This document shows, in pieces, positions 5,021 to 8,100 of a stretch of 8,100 bases of DNA (position 1 is its first letter; each line of letters begins with the position of its first letter). The stretch lies in NCBI GenBank assembly GCA_900552725.1, contig USAT01000086.1:1-8100 (forward strand), given 5' to 3'. The translations under genes were made by a program, and so were the position numbers. A model generated the notes under the pieces. That model had not been told where the DNA came from, ran no database searches, and saw nothing but the letters and a program-made list of their open reading frames with translations. Origin of the DNA: an uncultured Eubacteriales bacterium (GTDB taxonomy: Bacteria; Bacillota; Clostridia; Oscillospirales; Oscillospiraceae).

Positions 5021-5032
5021 GGGAATATTCCC
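5021..5032. promoter_or_regulatory. GGGAATATTCCC palindrome at the operon transcription start
   Basis: This is a perfect 12-bp palindrome with no spacer, located 9 bases downstream of the -10 box of the zinc-ribbon/mrp promoter on the minus strand, about where transcription begins. The position suits a repressor site. The regulator is unknown. Confidence 0.45.
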
Positions 5033-5040
5033 ACGAGGAA

Positions 5041-5069
5041 AGTATACCACAAACCGCTCTGAAAGCCAA
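5041..5069 (-). promoter_or_regulatory. Promoter of the zinc-ribbon/mrp operon
   Basis: On the minus strand TTGGCT (5064-5069) and TATACT (5041-5046) are exactly 17 bases apart. The predicted leader of about 78 bases (5034-4957) contains no recognised riboswitch. Confidence 0.65.
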
Positions 5070-5075
5070 CCTTTT

Positions 5076-5675
5076 TTAGACCCGGCACGAATCACAGGGC
5101 TGCAAGGCGATAGAAAAGGTCAGGGCGTTCATGTTATCGCTATCGGGCTGCTTACATTGATAAATATAGCTCCCGCTCTCATCTATACGGCGCATGGCGT
5201 ATCGGAGATCACCGCTGCTGGAAGACTTTCTGACGATAACAGGAGAGCCTTCCAGCTTATAATCGTACTCATAGGCTATGCTGAGCAGCCCGAGCGCCGA
5301 ACGGATCAGGAGAGTAGATTCTCTGTGAAGGTTATCGACCTCGACACCCAACAGCTTTACCTTTTTGTGAAAGAACGTCTTTCCGTCGAGGTCTTTTATA
5401 GCGCCGGAGGCTTGGATAAAGCCGTCTCCTAATGGAATTCCCACAATGGGAAGCCCGCGTGTTTCGTTTGGGCAGGACAACAATTTTATGTGCAAAGTGT
5501 AGTCTGTTCGGGGCCTGATTTGAAGGATATCCACATTTAAATAAGGATAACCGAACGCGTCGTTGTAGATCGGGTTGGAGGTCAGCCAAGCGCGCTCGTC
5601 CTTTGTCAATTTTTGACCGGCGACTGCGCGGTTTATCAATGTCTTACGATATGCAATGGCTTCTTGTATTTCCAT
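5076..5675 (-). CDS. Hypothetical protein, 199 residues, unrecognised family
   Basis: I do not recognise this protein. An N-terminal helical stretch of about 30 residues (MEIQEAIAYRKTLINRAVAG, then KLTKDERAWLTSNPIYN) is followed by a mainly beta-like region with DYTLHIKLLSCPNETRG, IVGIPLGDGFIQASGAIKD, FFHKKVKLLGVEV and a C-terminal LTFSIALQPCDSC with a CxxC pair near the end. There is no signal peptide and no membrane helix. The ATG at 5675 has GGAAG eight bases upstream. It starts 44 bases after the YhaN-like gene on the same strand, with no promoter that I can see between them, so they are probably co-transcribed. Its base composition is visibly less GC-rich than its neighbours and its codon use is less biased, which may mean later acquisition. 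The stop lies beside the -35 box of the next operon and no terminator hairpin is visible. Confidence 0.7.
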   Translation of the reverse strand: MEIQEAIAYRKTLINRAVAGQKLTKDERAWLTSNPIYNDAFGYPYLNVDILQIRPRTDYTLHIKLLSCPNETRGLPIVGIPLGDGFIQASGAIKDLDGKTFFHKKVKLLGVEVDNLHRESTLLIRSALGLLSIAYEYDYKLEGSPVIVRKSSSSGDLRYAMRRIDESGSYIYQCKQPDSDNMNALTFSIALQPCDSCRV

Positions 5676-5719
5676 TAACTGTCTTCCATAGCGGATCGGT
5701 GCGGAGATGAAAACCTGCG

Positions 5720-7894
5720 TTACAGGTGCGTGATGGTCACATTTTTCCGTCCGTCCAGATACGCGCTCTCCCGCTTCTGACAGGTGAACAGCAGGATCTG
5801 GCGGCTTTCGCTCTCCTCCAGCAGGTAGTCCAGGGCGGCGTGGAGGCGGTCGTCATCGAAGCTCAGAAGGGCGTCGTCCAGGATCAAGGGGACGTGCTTT
5901 TCCTCCGGCAGCACCAGGTCGCAGATGGCCAGGCGTACCGCCAGATAGAGCTGGTCGGCGGCGCCCTGGCTGAGGAGCTGTACGCTGCGCTGGGCGCCCT
6001 CGCTGTCGGTTTCCAGGGCAAAGTCCCGGCTCAGGAGCACCTTCTGATAGCGGCCCTTGGTGATCTTGGCGAAGATCTCCGCCGCCTGGGCGCCCAGCGC
6101 GGGGGAGAAGCGGTTCTGCAGCGTGGCGTTGGCCTCGTCCAGCACCTCCATGGCCAGGGCGACGGCGTCGTACTCCTCCTGGAGCTGCTGGAGCTGCTGG
6201 CGATGCTGCAGGAGCTGGGCGTCCAGGTCGTCGGCGCTGTCCAGCGACCGCAGCTGGCCCGTCAGGGTATCCAGTCGGGAGCGGGCGGCCTGTTGCTGCG
6301 CGGCTATCTGGGGCAGCAGGGTGTCCAGTTGTTCGCGAGAGATGGCGGGCTGGGGGAGGGGCGCGTCGCTGTCGGGCAGCGGGCCCTCCGGCAGGTGCTG
6401 CTTCAGCAGATCCCGGCGCATGGCGGCCTCCCGGGCGGTCTGCCTTGCGGCGGACAGGGATGTCCGCTGCTGCCGCAGGTGCAGCAGCGCCATCTGCGCG
6501 CCGCCCAGGTCGGCGGCGGTGGGGGCGTAGGGCTGCAGCGCGCCCAGCAGCGTCAAAAGCTGCTGCTGTTGGGCGGCGGCCAATCCGGCGGCGGTGGCGG
6601 CGGCCTCCTGGCTGCGCTGGGCGGTCTCCCGCTGCCGCTGCAGCAGGGGGAGGTAGTCGGCGATCTGGGCTTCCAGCGCGGCGCGGTCAGCGGCGGCCTT
6701 CGCCTGGGCGGCGATGGCGTGCTTGCGCCGCAGCAATCCGGTGACGGTAAGGCCAATGCCGATCACGGCGAAGGCGAGAAAGGCGAGGTGGAGAAGGGCG
6801 GCGCACACACCGCCGCCCAGGATCAGCAGGATGCCGACGATCATCAGCAGCGGCGAGGGCACGGCGGGCGCGGTGATGGCGTCCAGTTTGGCCTGACAGG
6901 CGGTCTCATCGCCGGGGGACAGCGGATGCGCGGCGCAGCGGGCCGCGGCATCGTCCGCTTCGGCCTTTCGGGCATGGGCTTCCGCCTGGGCCTGACCCAG
7001 GGTGGCCTGGGAGGTCTGCAGGGCGGCGCACTGGCCCTCCATCCGGGTCAGCAGGGCGTCCTCCGGCAGGGCCACGGCGGATTCCGCCAGCAGCCATGCG
7101 GCCTTGCGCTCGGCCTCCTCGGCGGCGGTCTGCGCCTGACGGTATTGGCGGATGGCGTCCAACTGCTGGCGCTGCCGCCAGAGGGCTTGCTGAGCCTGTA
7201 GCTCTTCGGCCTGCTGCCGGAGACTGTCCAGCTGCTGCAGGGCGGCGGTCGCCTGCCGGGTCAGGTCGTCCCGGTGGGCGCGCTGGGACTCCAGGTCGGC
7301 GATCTCCCGCTCCAGCACCGGGATCTGGCCGGTGGTGCGGTTGCTGCGGCGGCGGTTGAGCTGCTTTTTCAGGCGGTCCCGCACCTCGGTGTAGGAGGCG
7401 CCCTCCTCGCCGGTGGTGATCAGGGCGGCGATGCGGCGCTCCAGCTCCGCGTCGCTGTCCACGGCAAGGGCGCTCTGCCGAATGAAGGCACTGCGCTCGA
7501 AAACCTCGCGGGGGACGCCCAGCAGCGTCTCGCCGGCGTTCTGGCTGTCGATGCCGGGGACGGCGTCGGCGGTGCCGGTATAGGTGCAGGCGAAATGGCC
7601 CATGGGAGCGTTGGCACGGCGGGTATCGCGGGACAGGGTCAGGCGCATGCCGCCGCTGTCTGTGACGTCCATCTGTCCCCGCATGGCGGCGCCGCTCCAC
7701 GGCGCAAAGCGGTTCTTGTCCGCCAGCGCGCCCCGGTCGCGGGTGCTGAGACCGTACAGCATGATCCGCAGGAAGTGGCTCCAGGTGGATTTGCCCGATT
7801 CGTTGGGGGCATAGATGCAGTTCAGGCCCGGCTGCAGCTCCAGGGTCTGATCCTGCAATTTCCCGAATGTGGCGCGCATTTTCTGAATCTCCAC
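5720..7894 (-). CDS. YhaN-like SMC/Rad50-type AAA ATPase with central membrane hairpin
   Basis: The 724-residue protein has split ABC-type ATPase halves joined by long Ala/Gln-rich coiled coils. The N-terminal half carries FGKL, Walker A APNESGKST (about 29-37) and a Q-loop FIRQ (about 137-140). Two coiled-coil arms (about 190-320 and 390-590) flank a hydrophobic pair SPLLMIVGILLILGG and HLAFLAFAVIGIGLTV (about 348-388) that can form a membrane hairpin. The C-terminal half has signature LSQGAADQ (about 641-648), Walker B PLILDD (about 669-674) and SFDDDR. The layout matches B. subtilis YhaN, linked to DNA repair and usually paired with an SbcD-like nuclease YhaO, but it is about 240 residues shorter. 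No nuclease gene is adjacent. The GTG at 7894 lies 7 bases after a perfect AGGAGG; an upstream in-frame start would precede the promoter. Confidence 0.85.
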   Translation of the reverse strand: MEIQKMRATFGKLQDQTLELQPGLNCIYAPNESGKSTWSHFLRIMLYGLSTRDRGALADKNRFAPWSGAAMRGQMDVTDSGGMRLTLSRDTRRANAPMGHFACTYTGTADAVPGIDSQNAGETLLGVPREVFERSAFIRQSALAVDSDAELERRIAALITTGEEGASYTEVRDRLKKQLNRRRSNRTTGQIPVLEREIADLESQRAHRDDLTRQATAALQQLDSLRQQAEELQAQQALWRQRQQLDAIRQYRQAQTAAEEAERKAAWLLAESAVALPEDALLTRMEGQCAALQTSQATLGQAQAEAHARKAEADDAAARCAAHPLSPGDETACQAKLDAITAPAVPSPLLMIVGILLILGGGVCAALLHLAFLAFAVIGIGLTVTGLLRRKHAIAAQAKAAADRAALEAQIADYLPLLQRQRETAQRSQEAAATAAGLAAAQQQQLLTLLGALQPYAPTAADLGGAQMALLHLRQQRTSLSAARQTAREAAMRRDLLKQHLPEGPLPDSDAPLPQPAISREQLDTLLPQIAAQQQAARSRLDTLTGQLRSLDSADDLDAQLLQHRQQLQQLQEEYDAVALAMEVLDEANATLQNRFSPALGAQAAEIFAKITKGRYQKVLLSRDFALETDSEGAQRSVQLLSQGAADQLYLAVRLAICDLVLPEEKHVPLILDDALLSFDDDRLHAALDYLLEESESRQILLFTCQKRESAYLDGRKNVTITHL

Positions 7895-7928
7895 GGCGCT
7901 TTCCTCCTGCTGTGAAACAATTAAATAT

Positions 7929-7957
7929 AGTATAGCACAGGCGGCGGGGAATGTCAT
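7929..7957 (-). promoter_or_regulatory. Promoter of the YhaN-like gene
   Basis: On the minus strand ATGACA (7952-7957) and TATACT (7929-7934) are 17 bases apart, and the bases TGC just before the -10 make it an extended -10. Transcription should begin about 7922, giving a leader of under 30 bases. Confidence 0.7.
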
Positions 7958-7980
7958 CCCAAACTGCTTTTGAGGGGGTC

Positions 7981-8041
7981 AGAAAAAAGTTTTGAAAATT
8001 TGAAAAAAGATGTTGACATTTCAGGAAGCTCGTGGTAAGAT
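7981..8041 (+). promoter_or_regulatory. Strong rRNA-type promoter with A-tract UP element
   Basis: Consensus TTGACA (8013-8018) and TAAGAT (8036-8041) are 17 bases apart. Directly upstream, 7981-8012 is built of phased A and T tracts (AAAAAAG, TTTT, GAAAATTT, GAAAAAAG) like an UP element that binds the RNA polymerase alpha subunits. It is divergent from the YhaN-like gene. Confidence 0.8.
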
Positions 8042-8047
8042 ATCAAC

Positions 8048-8100
8048 TGTTCCGCGGTTGTGGAGCGTGTACCTTGTAAATTAAACAACGAACGAAACGA
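8048..8100 (+). other. Probable leader of an rRNA operon, cut by the window edge
   Basis: The transcript predicted from the strong promoter runs to the end without a start codon in a good context. It contains ACCTTGTAAATTAAACAACG, close to the 'CCTTGAAAAxTxAACA' element that precedes rRNA genes in many Firmicutes. A short hairpin (TCCGC/GTGGA) lies before it. No 16S sequence is inside the window, so this is an inference from the leader and promoter only. Confidence 0.5.

Noticed and set aside
5726..7201. Long open frame on the plus strand (491 codons) opposite the YhaN-like gene
   Set aside because: Its Gln/Gly/Leu-rich low-complexity translation is the mirror of the Ala/Gln coiled-coil codons; the minus strand has Walker A, signature and Walker B motifs.
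1..8100. CRISPR array, insertion sequence or transposase
   Set aside because: I found no regularly spaced identical direct repeats, no terminal inverted repeats flanking a transposase and no transposase-like protein.

Overview
This 8.1 kb window looks like chromosomal DNA from a GC-rich Gram-positive anaerobe of the class Clostridia, most likely an Oscillospiraceae-type gut bacterium. The reasons are strong GGAGG-type ribosome binding sites, GTG and TTG starts, sigma-A-like promoters, a DUF4358-type lipoprotein, a long CofE-like protein and an rRNA-type leader at the right edge. The lineage is an inference; no marker gene fixes it.

Left part (1-900): a PrsW-family membrane protease gene on the minus strand that lacks its normal start. 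Next comes a tRNA-Ala(CGC) gene, also minus strand, with its own terminator and promoter. Around it are pieces of the same tRNA: two inverted 13-base copies of its anticodon arm, one at the broken end of the PrsW gene, and a 25-base copy of its 5' end lying between the promoter and the real tRNA. This region has been rearranged.

Middle part (900-3780): a plus-strand CofE-like (F420-0:gamma-glutamyl ligase family) gene and a plus-strand DUF4358-type lipoprotein gene, each with its own promoter, and a terminator after the first. Then a compact cluster of three small DNA-binding-type proteins: an XRE-type helix-turn-helix gene and an Arc-type ribbon-helix-helix gene transcribed leftward, and a probable 53-residue ribbon-helix-helix gene transcribed rightward. 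They flank a 36-bp nested palindrome that carries the rightward -35 box, so this looks like an autoregulated divergent switch. A perfect 21-bp bidirectional terminator closes it.

Right part (3780-7970): a minus-strand operon of a zinc-ribbon protein followed by an Mrp/Nbp35-type Fe-S P-loop ATPase, and a minus-strand unit of a YhaN-like SMC/Rad50-type ATPase with a central membrane hairpin followed by a 199-residue protein I do not recognise. At 7981-8100 a plus-strand promoter with an A-tract UP element, TTGACA and TAAGAT is followed by a leader resembling those before Firmicute rRNA genes, so an rRNA operon probably starts just beyond the window.
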